Shown: positions 1 to 10,118, numbered from the stretch's first letter. The stretch is DNA of 64,000 bases from Acidobacteriota bacterium (GCA_018000455.1 JAGNJW010000003.1:186001-250000); one strand, 5' to 3'. Notes: generated from the letters alone by a model not told the origin. Numbers and translations: made by a program.

Positions 1-1
1 A

Positions 2-337
2 CAGCCGTTCACCGGCGGCGGCGAACGCCGGCTGGCCGACGAAGCATGGGGTGCGGTGCGCGCGCTCGACGCGAAGACGGGCGCGAGGGTGTGGGACTTC
101 CGTCTGCCGTCGCCGTCGTGGTCGGGCGTGCTCTCGACCGCCGGGGGCCTGGTGTTCTCGGGCTCGAACGAGGGCAACTTCTACGCGCTCGACGCCGTGA
201 CCGGCGCGCCGCTCTGGCAGTTCCAGGTGGGTGGCATCGTGCGCTCGAATCCCACGACGTTCCTCGTGGGCGGCAGGCAGCACGTGTCGGTGGCGGCCGG
301 CCGCGCCGTGTTCGTGTTCGCACTGCCCGCGCGGTGA
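2..337 (+). CDS. PQQ-binding beta-propeller protein, C-terminal end (5' truncated by window)
   Basis: This is the last 111 residues of a pyrroloquinoline-quinone beta-propeller protein of the quinoprotein alcohol/glucose dehydrogenase type. The frame is open from base 2 and ends at TGA 335-337. It shows consecutive propeller strands with the family's typical wording: ALDAKTGARVWDF, GGLVFSGSNEGNFYALDAVTG and the tryptophan-docking AxDxxTGxxLWxF pattern twice. Such enzymes are normally exported and oxidise alcohols or sugars in the periplasm, but the catalytic N-terminal part lies outside the window, so the substrate cannot be inferred. The next gene converges on it 16 bp downstream. Confidence 0.85.
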   Translation, partial: QPFTGGGERRLADEAWGAVRALDAKTGARVWDFRLPSPSWSGVLSTAGGLVFSGSNEGNFYALDAVTGAPLWQFQVGGIVRSNPTTFLVGGRQHVSVAAGRAVFVFALPAR

Positions 338-353
338 CGACGCGACGGCGAGC

Positions 354-2045
354 CTAGCGGGGCCGATAACCGGGGCCGCGCAGGGCCCGTCCCGGTCGCG
401 CCGCGGTGATCCGCCCGTCGTCGACGACCAGCTGGCCGTTCACGGCGACCCAGCGCATGCCCTCCGCGTACTGCCGAGGCTCGGCGAACGTGGAGCGATC
501 GCGGATCGTGGCCGGGTCGAACACCACCAGATCGGCCGCTGCACCAGGCCGCACGACACCGCGCTCCCACAGCCGCATGCGCTGTGCCGGCAGCGACGTC
601 ATCTTGCGCACGGCCTCTTCGAGCGTGAGGAGCCGCTCGTCTCGCACGTAGGTGCCGAGGATGCGTGCCGCCGAACCCCACGCCCGTGGGTGCACGCCCG
701 CCGTGGGCGGGCCGCTGTCGGGCGCCATGCCTCCAGAGTCGGTGCCGAGCATGACGAGCGGATGTGCCAGGGCTGCGCGCATGTCGGTCTCGTTGATGAA
801 GAACATGATGCCGCTGCCGGTCGTGTCGTCCTTGGCGATGAGATCGATCAGCACGTCGAGCGGATCCCGGCTCTCGGCTTTGGCGATGTCGTCGAGCGTG
901 CGTCCCTGGTAGATCTTGAGCTCCGCCCGCCCCACCGACGACACCAGGATGCCGGCGGCGCCGCCGGAGCCCAGGTACTGGTTCTCCCAGGTGGTCGACG
1001 GCTGCAGAATCTCGGCCTTGATCCTGGCCCGCGTGGCCGGGTCGATGAGACGCTTCACCATGGCCGCGCGTCCACCTTCGCGTGCCCAGACCGGCAGGCT
1101 CGCGTCGAGCGGGTTGCTTCCGGCCGTGTAGGGATACAGATCGGCGGCCACGTCGAGGCCCTCACGCCGTGCGCGATCGAAGCGCTGCAGCACGGCGGGC
1201 ATGCGGCCCCAGTTCTGTTTGTAGGCGGTTTTCAGGTGGTGCACGATGGCCGGCACGCCTGCCTCGCGGGCAACGCGGAACACCTCGTCGAGACTCTCGT
1301 CGATGGCGTCGGCCTCGGAGCGCTGGTGCGAGATGTAGCTGCCGCCGTAGCGGCCGGCCACGCGCGTCAGCGCGATGAGCTCGTCGGTGCGAGCGAAGCG
1401 ATCGGGCACGTACTGCAGCGAGGTCGAGACGCCGAACGCTCCGGCCTCCATCGCCGCGGCCACCTGTGCCTCCATCGCCGCCAGCTCAGTGGGGGTCGCG
1501 GCGCGGTCGTCGCGGCCGACCACGGAATCCCTGACACCGCCAGCGCTGATGAAGGTGCCGAGGTTGATCGTGGCCGGTCGCTCATCGAGCACGGACAGAT
1601 AGCCTGCCAGGTCGTCCCACGCCGGCACGCCTTCGTTGTCGAACATGGCCGCGAAGGGATGCAGGTGCCGCGCCCGCCGATGGGCCGCGCTGCTGAAACT
1701 CGCCTCGCCGGTGAGCTCGGTGGTGATGCCCTGCATGATCTTGCTGCCGACGCGGCTGTCGCGCAGCACCCAGTACTCCGACTGGCCCAGCATGTCGATG
1801 AAGCCGGGCGCGACGACGAGACCCCGCGCGTCGAGGCGCCTGGTCGCGGTCGATGGATCGCGCTCGCCGACCGACCGGATGCGGTCACCCGAGACGCAGA
1901 CGTCGGCTGCGAACCACGGCGCACCGGTGCCGTCGACGACACGCCCGCCGGTAATCAGCAGATCGCACGGCGGCGCTTGAGTCGCGGGCGTTGCTGCGAA
2001 CACGGCAATTGCCGCCAGCGCCACGACGGTGAAGAGGCGCGTCAC
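354..2045 (-). CDS. Secreted N-acyl-D-amino-acid deacylase-like amidohydrolase
   Basis: A 563-residue metal-dependent amidohydrolase of the D-aminoacylase/N-acyl-D-amino-acid deacylase group, starting at GTG 2045. Residues 1-22 form a Sec signal peptide, so it is predicted to be exported. An N-terminal beta-sandwich (ITGGRVVDGTG) leads into the TIM barrel. Candidate metal ligands are seen in YISHQRSE, AIVHHLKT and LGTDSGG. The usual HxH after PGFID is absent (PGFIDMLGQSE, residues 80-90), and the Cys of the usual GNCG motif is replaced (TGEASFS, near 112-118). This matches what I recall of a divergent subfamily that keeps one metal site. It lies 30 bp downstream of the serine hydrolase gene on the same strand, so the two are probably co-transcribed. 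The substrate is unknown; acyl-D-amino acids or peptides are plausible. Confidence 0.82.
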   Translation of the reverse strand: MTRLFTVVALAAIAVFAATPATQAPPCDLLITGGRVVDGTGAPWFAADVCVSGDRIRSVGERDPSTATRRLDARGLVVAPGFIDMLGQSEYWVLRDSRVGSKIMQGITTELTGEASFSSAAHRRARHLHPFAAMFDNEGVPAWDDLAGYLSVLDERPATINLGTFISAGGVRDSVVGRDDRAATPTELAAMEAQVAAAMEAGAFGVSTSLQYVPDRFARTDELIALTRVAGRYGGSYISHQRSEADAIDESLDEVFRVAREAGVPAIVHHLKTAYKQNWGRMPAVLQRFDRARREGLDVAADLYPYTAGSNPLDASLPVWAREGGRAAMVKRLIDPATRARIKAEILQPSTTWENQYLGSGGAAGILVSSVGRAELKIYQGRTLDDIAKAESRDPLDVLIDLIAKDDTTGSGIMFFINETDMRAALAHPLVMLGTDSGGMAPDSGPPTAGVHPRAWGSAARILGTYVRDERLLTLEEAVRKMTSLPAQRMRLWERGVVRPGAAADLVVFDPATIRDRSTFAEPRQYAEGMRWVAVNGQLVVDDGRITAARPGRALRGPGYRPR

Positions 2046-2075
2046 GTCAATCCTCGCTTGGTTGCCCGCCGTTCC

Positions 2076-3620
<1,545 letters not shown>

Positions 3621-3760
3621 GTCTCGCTCCCTTGAAATCGGGGGCAGTCTACACGATGTGACTTCTCGCCGGACCGCTGTGTCTCATGCAGTGCCGAGGG
3701 ACAATGGGAGGTGCCGGACGGGGGAATCTTCCCAAGAGAACCGGCATGGAGGACGGAACA

Positions 3761-4336
3761 GTGAAGAAGTTGATTGCGTTCGTACTGACGGCCGGCATGA
3801 CCGTGGCGTGTTCGTCCCAGAAAGAGCCGGCGGACATGGCGTTCAAGGGTCTCGAAGAGGCCGTGTCGACCGCCCGGCCGGAGATCGAGATGTTCGCCCC
3901 TGACCAGATGACCGCTGTCACCGATGGCGTGAACGCGGTGAAGCAGAAGCTCGACGCCGAAGACTACGCCGGTGTCATCGCCGGCGTGCCGGGCGTGTCG
4001 TCGGTGCTCTCGGCGGCGGCTCAGGCCGCTGCAGCAAAGAAGGCCGAGCTCACGACCCAGTGGGCCGACTTCGCGACCATGCCCGCGATGGTGGGTGAGG
4101 TATCGGCGAAGGTGGCCGAACTCGACGGCATGCGCCGCCTGCCGAGGGGCGTGACGAAGGCGACGGTCGCCGACGCGAAGTCGACACTCGACCAAGTGAA
4201 GGCGCTCTGGACCGAGGCGTCTGGCGCATTCGCGAAGGGCGACTTGATGGCGGCCGTGGCGAAGGCCAAGGACGTGAAGCCGATGGTCGAGTCGCTCATG
4301 AGTTCGCTCGGCATGGCCTCCGCGGCCGCCAAGTAG
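3761..4336 (+). CDS. Small helical lipoprotein of unknown function
   Basis: I do not recognise a characterised family. The protein has 191 residues when started at GTG 3761, which follows a GGAGG at 3748-3752 with good spacing. An upstream ATG at 3746 is possible but would place charged residues before the signal. The N-terminus MKKLIAFVLTAGMTVACSS is a lipoprotein signal with the lipid Cys at residue 17. The rest is Ala/Lys/Glu-rich, predicted to be all-helical, with heptad-like spacing and no catalytic motif. It is transcribed divergently from the serine hydrolase. A periplasmic structural or binding role is possible but not shown. Confidence 0.7.
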   Translation: MKKLIAFVLTAGMTVACSSQKEPADMAFKGLEEAVSTARPEIEMFAPDQMTAVTDGVNAVKQKLDAEDYAGVIAGVPGVSSVLSAAAQAAAAKKAELTTQWADFATMPAMVGEVSAKVAELDGMRRLPRGVTKATVADAKSTLDQVKALWTEASGAFAKGDLMAAVAKAKDVKPMVESLMSSLGMASAAAK

Positions 4337-4345
4337 AGAGACTGC

Positions 4346-4363
4346 CTCGCACTTCGGTGTGAG
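4346..4363 (+). terminator. UUCG-capped hairpin after the lipoprotein gene
   Basis: CTCGCAC and GTGTGAG form a 7-bp stem (one G-U pair) closed by a TTCG tetraloop, starting 9 nt after the stop codon at 4336. There is no T-run, so it may be an RNA-stabilising 3' end or a weak terminator rather than a classical intrinsic terminator. Confidence 0.45.
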
Positions 4364-4514
4364 CCGGTACCGGTCGGACGCCTTTCTAGGGGGGAGGGCT
4401 CCGGCCGGTCTTGTGTACCGCCGGCTTGACCGCGTCGTGGTTCGGCACTACAACGGGAAGTGCGGGCAGCGTTCCGGCTGGCCCAGCTTCGTCCCTCATC
4501 CTTGAGACCCGCCA

Positions 4515-4880
4515 ATGCGCCCGCTTCTGCTGCCGTCCTTCGCGCTTCTTCTCATCGCGCTGCTCGCCGCACCGGTACAGGCCGACTTCACGATCGTGAG
4601 AGGTGAGGTGGTGGACCTGGCGTGCTCGGTGAGCAAGGGGGCTGCCGGCACCGGTGAGAGCCACGCCGCCTGCGCCATGACCTGCGCGAAGAACGGCGAC
4701 CCGATGGCCCTGCTGACCGACGACGCGGTCTATGTCATCGAGGGTAGTTATGCCGCCGACAAGAACGCCAAGCTGCTCGACTTCGTGGCCCGCAAGGTCG
4801 AAGCCAAGGGCTCCATCACCGAGCGCGACGGCCGGAAGTACATCAACATCGCCGCGATGATGGTCCAGAAGGACCAGTAG
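4515..4880 (+). CDS. Small secreted protein with Cys/His cluster
   Basis: A 121-residue protein with a clear Sec signal peptide (MRPLLLPSFALLLIALLAAP, cleavage near residues 22-23). The mature part looks like a small beta-barrel. It carries Cys37, His50, Cys53 and Cys57 in the pattern C-x12-H-x2-C-x3-C, followed by GDPMALL. The pattern recurs in uncharacterised secreted proteins of this phylum that I recall only as hypothetical. Metal binding or a disulfide are the likely roles for these residues. The start ATG 4515 has no strong ribosome-binding site. It precedes the TonB-ExbD pair on the same strand, 166 bp upstream, so a shared operon is uncertain. Confidence 0.7.
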   Translation: MRPLLLPSFALLLIALLAAPVQADFTIVRGEVVDLACSVSKGAAGTGESHAACAMTCAKNGDPMALLTDDAVYVIEGSYAADKNAKLLDFVARKVEAKGSITERDGRKYINIAAMMVQKDQ

Positions 4881-5046
4881 GCCGGTCTGCACCGCGCGGA
4901 ACCAATCGCGCCGCCCGGTGTCCAATTCGTTACAACCGACGACATTCGGGCCCGAACCGTCGTCCTTCGTTCGCGCGTGTGCAGGGGCGTCCCGCCGGGA
5001 CGGCTTCGTGCAGCCTCGATGGGCAGTCGCGCGCAGGAGGATGCTC

Positions 5047-5760
5047 ATGGCCCGCGACCTGTTCGGTGATGTCACCCGTCCTTTCAGCGGCGTCGGCGTG
5101 CGGTCGCGCCTGACCGTCCCGCTCTCAATCGCCGCCCACACCACGGCCGTCGTCGCGATCGTCGTCGTGCCCTTGCTGGCGACCGACGCGCTGCCGGCGC
5201 TGCGCTCGCGCGTCGAGTACTCGGTCATCACGCCGCTCCTGCCGCCCGAGCCGCCGCGTCCCCGAATCGCGCGAGCGCCGGAGCCGCAGATGGCGAATCC
5301 TGATGCCGCGCCGCTCGTGACGCCGGATCGCATCACCGAGGAACCCGCGTGGCAGCGCGATCCCATCTCCACGATTGACGCGGGTGCCGGCATCATCAAC
5401 GGCCTCGAGCGCGGGGCCGACCTGCTGGCACCTCCGCCGCCCCCGCCCCCGCCCTCGCCTCCGGGGCCGAAAGGCCCGGTTGAGGTTGGCGGCCGCGTGA
5501 CGGCCCCGGCGCGAACTTCGTACGTGGCGCCGGTGTATCCGGCCATCGCGCAAGCCGCGCGTGTTCAGGGACTCGTCGTCATCCAGGCGACGATCGGAAC
5601 GGACGGGGCCGTCGTCGACGCCACCGTGCTGCGATCGGTGCCCCTGCTCGACCAGGCGGCGCTCACGGCCGTGCGGCAATGGCGCTACACGCCCACGCGT
5701 CTGAATGGCGAAGTCGTGGCGGTCATCATGACCGTGACCGTCAACTTCGAGCTCCGGTGA
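5047..5760 (+). CDS. TonB-family energy transducer
   Basis: A 237-residue TonB-type protein that would couple the inner-membrane proton motive force to outer-membrane receptors. ATG 5047 is chosen because CAGGAGG sits at 5034-5040 with 6-nt spacing; ATG 5041 abuts that site. A single membrane segment lies at about residues 22-46. It is followed by a periplasmic Pro-rich stretch with eight consecutive prolines interrupted once by Ser. The C-terminal TonB domain contains YPAIAQAARVQGLVVIQATI and ALTAVRQWRYTPTRLNGE, the usual family signature. It is followed 5 bp later by exbD. No ExbB is adjacent, so that subunit must come from elsewhere in the genome. Confidence 0.9.
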   Translation: MARDLFGDVTRPFSGVGVRSRLTVPLSIAAHTTAVVAIVVVPLLATDALPALRSRVEYSVITPLLPPEPPRPRIARAPEPQMANPDAAPLVTPDRITEEPAWQRDPISTIDAGAGIINGLERGADLLAPPPPPPPPSPPGPKGPVEVGGRVTAPARTSYVAPVYPAIAQAARVQGLVVIQATIGTDGAVVDATVLRSVPLLDQAALTAVRQWRYTPTRLNGEVVAVIMTVTVNFELR

Positions 5761-5765
5761 CCGCC

Positions 5766-6215
5766 ATGAGCACCATGAGCTACGCCAACTCCCGCCACGC
5801 GCCCGTGCGCACGCCGCGCCGCCTCACGGCCACCGCCGACATGAACATCGCGCCGATGATCGACGTGCTGCTGGTGCTGCTGGTGATCTTCATGGCCGCG
5901 CTGCCGCTGTCGCAGACCGGCCTCGATGCCACCGTGCCGGCCAAGACCGAGCGCAAGCCCGACGTGCCCACCGATCAGATCGTGGTCGAGTACTCGGCAG
6001 CGCGGCGGCTCTCGATCAACCGCCAGGACGTGACCCTCGGGCAACTCCGTGACAGGTTGCGGGCGGTCTTTGCCGGGCGCCGCGACAAGACGCTCTACAT
6101 CATGGGCGACGGCGTGCTGCGCTACGGCGAGGTGGTGGCCGTCGTCGATGCGGCCAAGGGCGCGGGCGTGGAAAAAGTCGGCATCGTGACGCCCGCCATG
6201 CGGGGGCTGCCGTGA
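5766..6215 (+). CDS. exbD: ExbD/TolR-family biopolymer transport protein
   Basis: A 149-residue ExbD/TolR protein. The start ATG 5766 lies 5 bp after the TonB stop, so the two are co-transcribed. After a short basic cytoplasmic tail comes the diagnostic MNIAPMIDVLLVLLVIFM segment, with the conserved membrane Asp of the proton channel (the D in PMIDVLLV). The periplasmic C-terminal domain ends GVEKVGIVTPAM, as in the family. With ExbB it would form the proton-driven motor that energises TonB, probably for carboxypeptidase-domain TonB receptors such as the one at 41193-43829. Confidence 0.93.
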   Translation: MSTMSYANSRHAPVRTPRRLTATADMNIAPMIDVLLVLLVIFMAALPLSQTGLDATVPAKTERKPDVPTDQIVVEYSAARRLSINRQDVTLGQLRDRLRAVFAGRRDKTLYIMGDGVLRYGEVVAVVDAAKGAGVEKVGIVTPAMRGLP

Positions 6216-6228
6216 CGGCCGCCGCGTC

Positions 6229-7785
6229 TCATCCTGCCGTGATGCCACGGGCAGCAAGGGCGGCTCGCACCTGACGCCCGGTGGCCTCGGCGTCGCCCGT
6301 GGCATCGAGGCGCACCCAGTCGGCGGGCGGATGCGCGTCCGCCATCTGCTGGCGCACCACATCTGGCGTTGCGTCCGACGCGTCGCCACGCCGGGTGGCG
6401 ACGCGGTCGAGCAGCGTGCTGCCTGGTGCCTCCAGCCAGAGCGCCGCAAGTGGCGTCCCGGCACGCCGTGCGAGCGCGGCCACCGCCTGACGTTCGCCGG
6501 CATCGCCATAGACGCCGTCCAGCACCACGGCGTGACCGGCCGCGAGCGACGTGGCGGCCAGCTCGCCGAGGCGCGCGTATACGCGTCTGCTCACGTCGGG
6601 CTGGTAAGCCGCCGCAGGCAGCGTCGCGTCCCAGGACACCCCGAAGAGGTCCTTGCGGATGACATCAGTGCGCAGGTGCACGGCGCCCGGCACGGCGCCG
6701 AGGTCTGGGGCGAGCATCGCCGCCTGCGTCGACTTGCCCGAACCCGACCAGCCGCCGATGACGACCAGCGCGGCCGGCCGCGGCTCGATGAGCGTCAGCG
6801 CCAAGATCAGATAGCCGCGCGCGGCCTCGAGGAGTGCGGCGCGGGCGTCGACGCGGTCTGAGAGCAGGGCGGCCGTGGCGCTCGTCTTGGCCCGCACGGC
6901 CGCGCGGCAGGCCAGGAAGAGCGGCAACGGCGAGAGCCCGTCGAGGTCGCCGGTCGCGCGAGCGTACTCGTTCATGACCACATTGGCGTGCCGTGGCAAG
7001 CCGCGGCGCCACAGGTCCATGAGCAGGAACGCCAGGTCGTACCAGACGTCGATGCAGGCGAGGTCGGCGTTGAACTCCACGGCGTCGAACGGCGTCGGAC
7101 GTTGGTCGAGGATCACGATGTTGCGCAGGTGCAGGTCGCCGTGGCACTGACGCATTGCGCCACGAGCCCACCGGGCGTCGAGCTGCCCCGCCAGGTGGTC
7201 GCACATGACCCGCGCCGTTGCCGTGAACGCCCGATGGCGGGAGCTTTCGAGCACCGCGTCATCGAATGCCTCGAACGCCGTGGCATTGCCGTCGATGACC
7301 CAGCGTATGGCCGCCGCCCCGCTGCGGGCCTGACAGGTGTGCGCAGAACCGTGCATTTCCGCTACTGCCCGACCGAGTGCCCGGGACGTCGAGAGGCTCA
7401 GGGCGCCGCGCTCGGCCAGGCGGTCGCACAGAGCGTCGTTGTCGAACTGTGCCATTTCGAGCAGCCACTCGACCGGCGGGCCGCTGCCGTCGAGCACCAG
7501 CCGGCCGTCGGGTTCGCGCGTCAGCGCGACCACCCGGCGGTACAGGGCCGGCGCCGTGCGCGCGTTCAGCGCCAGTTCGGCTTCGCAGCACTGCCGGCGC
7601 CGCTCGACGGTGGAGAAGTCCAGGTAGTCGTAGCGCACCGCCCGCTTGAGCTTGAAGGCCCGGTCGCCGGTGAGGAACACCGCGGCGCTGTGGGTGTCGA
7701 TGCGCTCAACGGCCTGGCACGACGGGCCATAGGTGGCGGGTCGCGACAAGACGGTGAGAACCTCACGCTGGTCGTCGATGACCAT
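6229..7785 (-). CDS. Fusion of aminoglycoside-phosphotransferase-like kinase and P-loop ATPase
   Basis: A two-domain protein of about 518 residues from ATG 7785; an in-frame upstream start at 7860 would add 25 residues, and neither has a strong ribosome-binding site. The N-terminal half is an APH-type kinase: AVFLTGDRAFKLKRAV resembles the nucleotide-binding lysine strand, and CHGDLHLRNIVI is the HxDxxxxN catalytic loop. The C-terminal half is a zeta-toxin/gluconate-kinase-like P-loop domain with Walker A GGWSGSGKST and the LRTDVIRKDLFG segment typical of this fusion. Such fusion proteins are widespread and their substrate is not established. It converges with exbD. Confidence 0.85.
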   Translation of the reverse strand: MVIDDQREVLTVLSRPATYGPSCQAVERIDTHSAAVFLTGDRAFKLKRAVRYDYLDFSTVERRRQCCEAELALNARTAPALYRRVVALTREPDGRLVLDGSGPPVEWLLEMAQFDNDALCDRLAERGALSLSTSRALGRAVAEMHGSAHTCQARSGAAAIRWVIDGNATAFEAFDDAVLESSRHRAFTATARVMCDHLAGQLDARWARGAMRQCHGDLHLRNIVILDQRPTPFDAVEFNADLACIDVWYDLAFLLMDLWRRGLPRHANVVMNEYARATGDLDGLSPLPLFLACRAAVRAKTSATAALLSDRVDARAALLEAARGYLILALTLIEPRPAALVVIGGWSGSGKSTQAAMLAPDLGAVPGAVHLRTDVIRKDLFGVSWDATLPAAAYQPDVSRRVYARLGELAATSLAAGHAVVLDGVYGDAGERQAVAALARRAGTPLAALWLEAPGSTLLDRVATRRGDASDATPDVVRQQMADAHPPADWVRLDATGDAEATGRQVRAALAARGITAG

Positions 7786-8003
7786 GCCAAGACCCAGTGC
7801 AAGGCTCGCGCCGCGGCCAACCTGCGCGCCGGCGCGGCCCTTCGAATGGCCCCGGCACAAACCCCCGGCACGAGGGAACTCCAGCCCGCGAGGAAATCCC
7901 CACGCAGCATTGCTTCTGGCAGCGCACGCCCACCGTTTTCAGGCCTGAATGCCTGCCACGGGTGGCGGCACCGATTTTGATAAGGAGGCCCACGGAGGGT
8001 GAG

Positions 8004-8324
8004 ATGCCAGACGTCGCAGGTGTGCGTGCCGATCTCGAACGTCGACTCGAGGTGCTGCTGAAGCGCGTCGATCGCATCTCGGTCGATCTCCGAAAGACCG
8101 GTGACCGCGACTGGCAGGAACGCGCCGTCGAGGTCGAGAACGACGATGTGCTCGAGGGTCTCGACGAGGCCAGCCGCGCCGAGGTTGCTGCCATTCGCAC
8201 GGCGCTCAGCCGCATCGAGGCAGGCACCTACGGCGCCTGCTCCCGGTGTGGCGCCGAGATCGGACGAGTCCGCCTGGCAGCGCTGCCGAGCGCGACGACG
8301 TGTGTGGCCTGCGCGGGCAGCTGA
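8004..8324 (+). CDS. TraR/DksA-family zinc-finger protein
   Basis: A 106-residue protein with an N-terminal coiled coil (residues about 10-75) and a C-terminal C4 zinc finger, CSRCG followed by CVAC. This is the layout of short DksA/TraR proteins that act in the RNA polymerase secondary channel. The acidic tip region (ENDDVLEGLDEAS) sits between the two helices as in DksA relatives. ATG 8004 is supported by two purine-rich sites, AAGGAGG at 7982-7988 and GGAGGG at 7994-7999. It lies upstream of the macro-domain gene, 33 bp apart on the same strand. Confidence 0.85.
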   Translation: MPDVAGVRADLERRLEVLLKRVDRISVDLRKTGDRDWQERAVEVENDDVLEGLDEASRAEVAAIRTALSRIEAGTYGACSRCGAEIGRVRLAALPSATTCVACAGS

Positions 8325-8357
8325 GACCCGGCCCGGGTAGCCAAAAGGAGTGTGTCA

Positions 8358-8876
8358 GTGATTCATCTCGTGTCAGGCGACATCCTGCGGACGCGCGCCC
8401 AGGTGCTGGCGCACGGCGTGGCCCCGAACGACCCCATGACCCAGGGGCTCGCCCTCGCGATTCGTGAAATGTACCCCGCGTTGCACAAGGACTATCACCA
8501 CTGGTGCAGTCAACAGCATCCGAAGCCCGGATCGGCATGGCTGTGGGGCGCGGCAGGAGGCGTGCGCATCGTCAACCTGCTCACGCAGGAGGGTGGGTAC
8601 GGCGTGGGGGCGCGGCCGGGCCGGGCCACGCTTCACAACGTGCGCGAGGCGCTGCGCGCGCTCGCGAAGATGGTCGCCAAGGAAGGATTCGAGTCCGTGG
8701 CACTGCCGAAGCTGGCCACCGGGGTAGGAGCGTTGGCGTGGAGTGACGTGCTGCCGGTGATCGAAGACCGGATGGGTGCGCTGGGAATCCCCGTCTACGT
8801 CTACGCCGAGTACCAGCCAGGGCAGGTCGCCGAGGAGCCCGATCTGGAAACGTCGCACCCTGCCGGGACGGCGTGA
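8358..8876 (+). CDS. Macro-domain (ADP-ribose-binding) protein
   Basis: A 172-residue single macro domain. GTG 8358 is preferred over GTG 8352 because AAAGGAG at 8344-8350 gives proper spacing only for the former. The N-terminal IHLVSGDILRTRAQVLAHGV is the macro-domain signature strand and ADP-ribose-binding loop. A second conserved loop, LPKLATGVGALAWSDV, corresponds to the catalytic and diphosphate-binding loops of ALC1-like macro domains. It probably binds or hydrolyses ADP-ribose adducts. I see no DarT-like partner beside it, so a toxin-antitoxin role is not supported. It ends just before a strong bidirectional hairpin shared with metK. Confidence 0.85.
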   Translation: MIHLVSGDILRTRAQVLAHGVAPNDPMTQGLALAIREMYPALHKDYHHWCSQQHPKPGSAWLWGAAGGVRIVNLLTQEGGYGVGARPGRATLHNVREALRALAKMVAKEGFESVALPKLATGVGALAWSDVLPVIEDRMGALGIPVYVYAEYQPGQVAEEPDLETSHPAGTA

Positions 8877-8908
8877 AGACGGGCGGCTGAGGCGTCCGGT
8901 ACACGGAC

Positions 8909-8944
8909 AACGGCCCCGGCGGGTTGTCCCCGCGCGGGGCCGTT
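8909..8944 (+). terminator. Intrinsic terminator-like hairpin between convergent genes
   Basis: AACGGCCCCG at 8909-8918 and CGGGGCCGTT at 8935-8944 form a perfect 10-bp stem with a 16-nt loop, followed by CACTTT on the plus strand. It lies between the stop codons of the macro-domain gene (plus) and metK (minus) and could terminate both transcripts. Confidence 0.65.
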
Positions 8945-8984
8945 CACTTTGCATCAGTGCCGAGCGCAGACGAGCTCGCGCGAT

Positions 8985-10094
8985 CTACTTCTCCCAGGGC
9001 AGTCCCGGACGGCCGAAGTGGCCGTAGTTGGTCGTCGTGCGGTAGATGGGCCGCAGCAGGTCGAAGGTCTCGATGATGGAGCGCGGGCGGAAGTCGAAGT
9101 TGTTCCTCACGAACTCCGCCGCGGCAGCTTCGTCGCCGGTGCCGAAGGTGTCGACTTTGACCGACACCGGCTGCGCCATGCCAATGGCGTAACCAACCTG
9201 GATCTCGGCCTTTTTCGCCAGACCCTTCGCGACGACCTGGCGGGCGACGTAGCGGCAGAAGTAGGCGCTGCTGCGGTCGACCTTCGACGGGTCCTTGCCA
9301 CTGAACGCGCCCCCGCCATGACGGCCCCAGCCGCCGTAGCTGTCGACGATGATTTTGCGGCCCGTCAGGCCGGCATCGGCCGAGGGGCCACCGTGGGTGA
9401 AGCTGCCGGTGGGGTTCACGAAGAGCGTGGCGGCCTTGTTCCACCAGTTGCCGAGGGCGCGCGGTCCCAGGTCTTCCCGCACGTACTCGGTGATCTTCTT
9501 CTGGTCGGCGGCCGGCGTGTGCTGGGTCGACACCACCACGCAGGTCACGCCCTTCGGGGTATTGCCGTCGTAGTCCACCGACACCTGTGACTTGCTGTCG
9601 GGACGGAGGAAGTCGACCTTGCCGGCCTTCCGGTCGACGGCCAGTTCGTGGGTGAGCCGGTGCGCCAGCAGAATTGGCAACGGCATCATCTCCGGCGACT
9701 CGCTCGTGGCGTAACCAAACATGATGCCCTGGTCGCCAGCGCCCTGGTCGCCGCTCTGGCTGGTCGTCGCCGTCACGCCCTGTGAAATCTCGTTCGACTG
9801 CTTGGTGATGAGCGAGATCACCTTGAGCGTCGTGTCGCAGAAGGGCTCCGAGCGGTCCGTATAGCCGATCTCCTTCACAGCCTGGCGCACGACCTTCTCG
9901 TAGTCGAAGTTTGCGTTGGTCGTAATCTCGCCCGCGAGCACCACGTGGTCACTTTTGACCAGGGTTTCACACGCCACTCGGCTGTGCGGATCCTCGGCAA
10001 AACAGGCGTCCAGAACCGAGTCGGAAATGTAGTCGCACACCTTGTCTGGGTGGCCTTCGGACACCGACTCGGACGTAAACGTGAACTTCGACAT
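8985..10094 (-). CDS. metK: S-adenosylmethionine synthetase
   Basis: A 369-residue methionine adenosyltransferase making S-adenosylmethionine from methionine and ATP. The N-terminus FTSESVSEGHPDKVCDYISD holds the ATP/metal-binding GHPDK motif. GAGDQGIMFGYA is the conserved signature hexapeptide region, and GGGAFSGKDPSKVDRS is the P-loop-like motif. It is slightly shorter than the E. coli enzyme (about 384). ATG 10094 follows AAGGAG on the minus strand at a good distance. The reading frame stays open upstream, but that stretch contains the attenuator, so the downstream start is right. It is monocistronic and preceded by a terminator and antiterminator leader, which implies control by a metabolite. 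Confidence 0.95.
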   Translation of the reverse strand: MSKFTFTSESVSEGHPDKVCDYISDSVLDACFAEDPHSRVACETLVKSDHVVLAGEITTNANFDYEKVVRQAVKEIGYTDRSEPFCDTTLKVISLITKQSNEISQGVTATTSQSGDQGAGDQGIMFGYATSESPEMMPLPILLAHRLTHELAVDRKAGKVDFLRPDSKSQVSVDYDGNTPKGVTCVVVSTQHTPAADQKKITEYVREDLGPRALGNWWNKAATLFVNPTGSFTHGGPSADAGLTGRKIIVDSYGGWGRHGGGAFSGKDPSKVDRSSAYFCRYVARQVVAKGLAKKAEIQVGYAIGMAQPVSVKVDTFGTGDEAAAAEFVRNNFDFRPRSIIETFDLLRPIYRTTTNYGHFGRPGLPWEK

Positions 10095-10118
10095 AGTGCT
10101 CCTTGTGCACGGGCAACG

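Noticed and set aside
4364-4373. CCGGTACCGG palindrome after the small lipoprotein gene
   Set aside because: Too short and too GC-rich to be informative in this background; no second copy supports an operator.
5047-6215. Complete TonB-ExbB-ExbD operon
   Set aside because: No ExbB/MotA-type gene is found on either side; only TonB and ExbD are present.
8004-8876. DksA/TraR and macro-domain genes as a DarTG-like toxin-antitoxin system
   Set aside because: No DarT-like ADP-ribosyltransferase is adjacent, and the zinc-finger protein is a separate regulator family.
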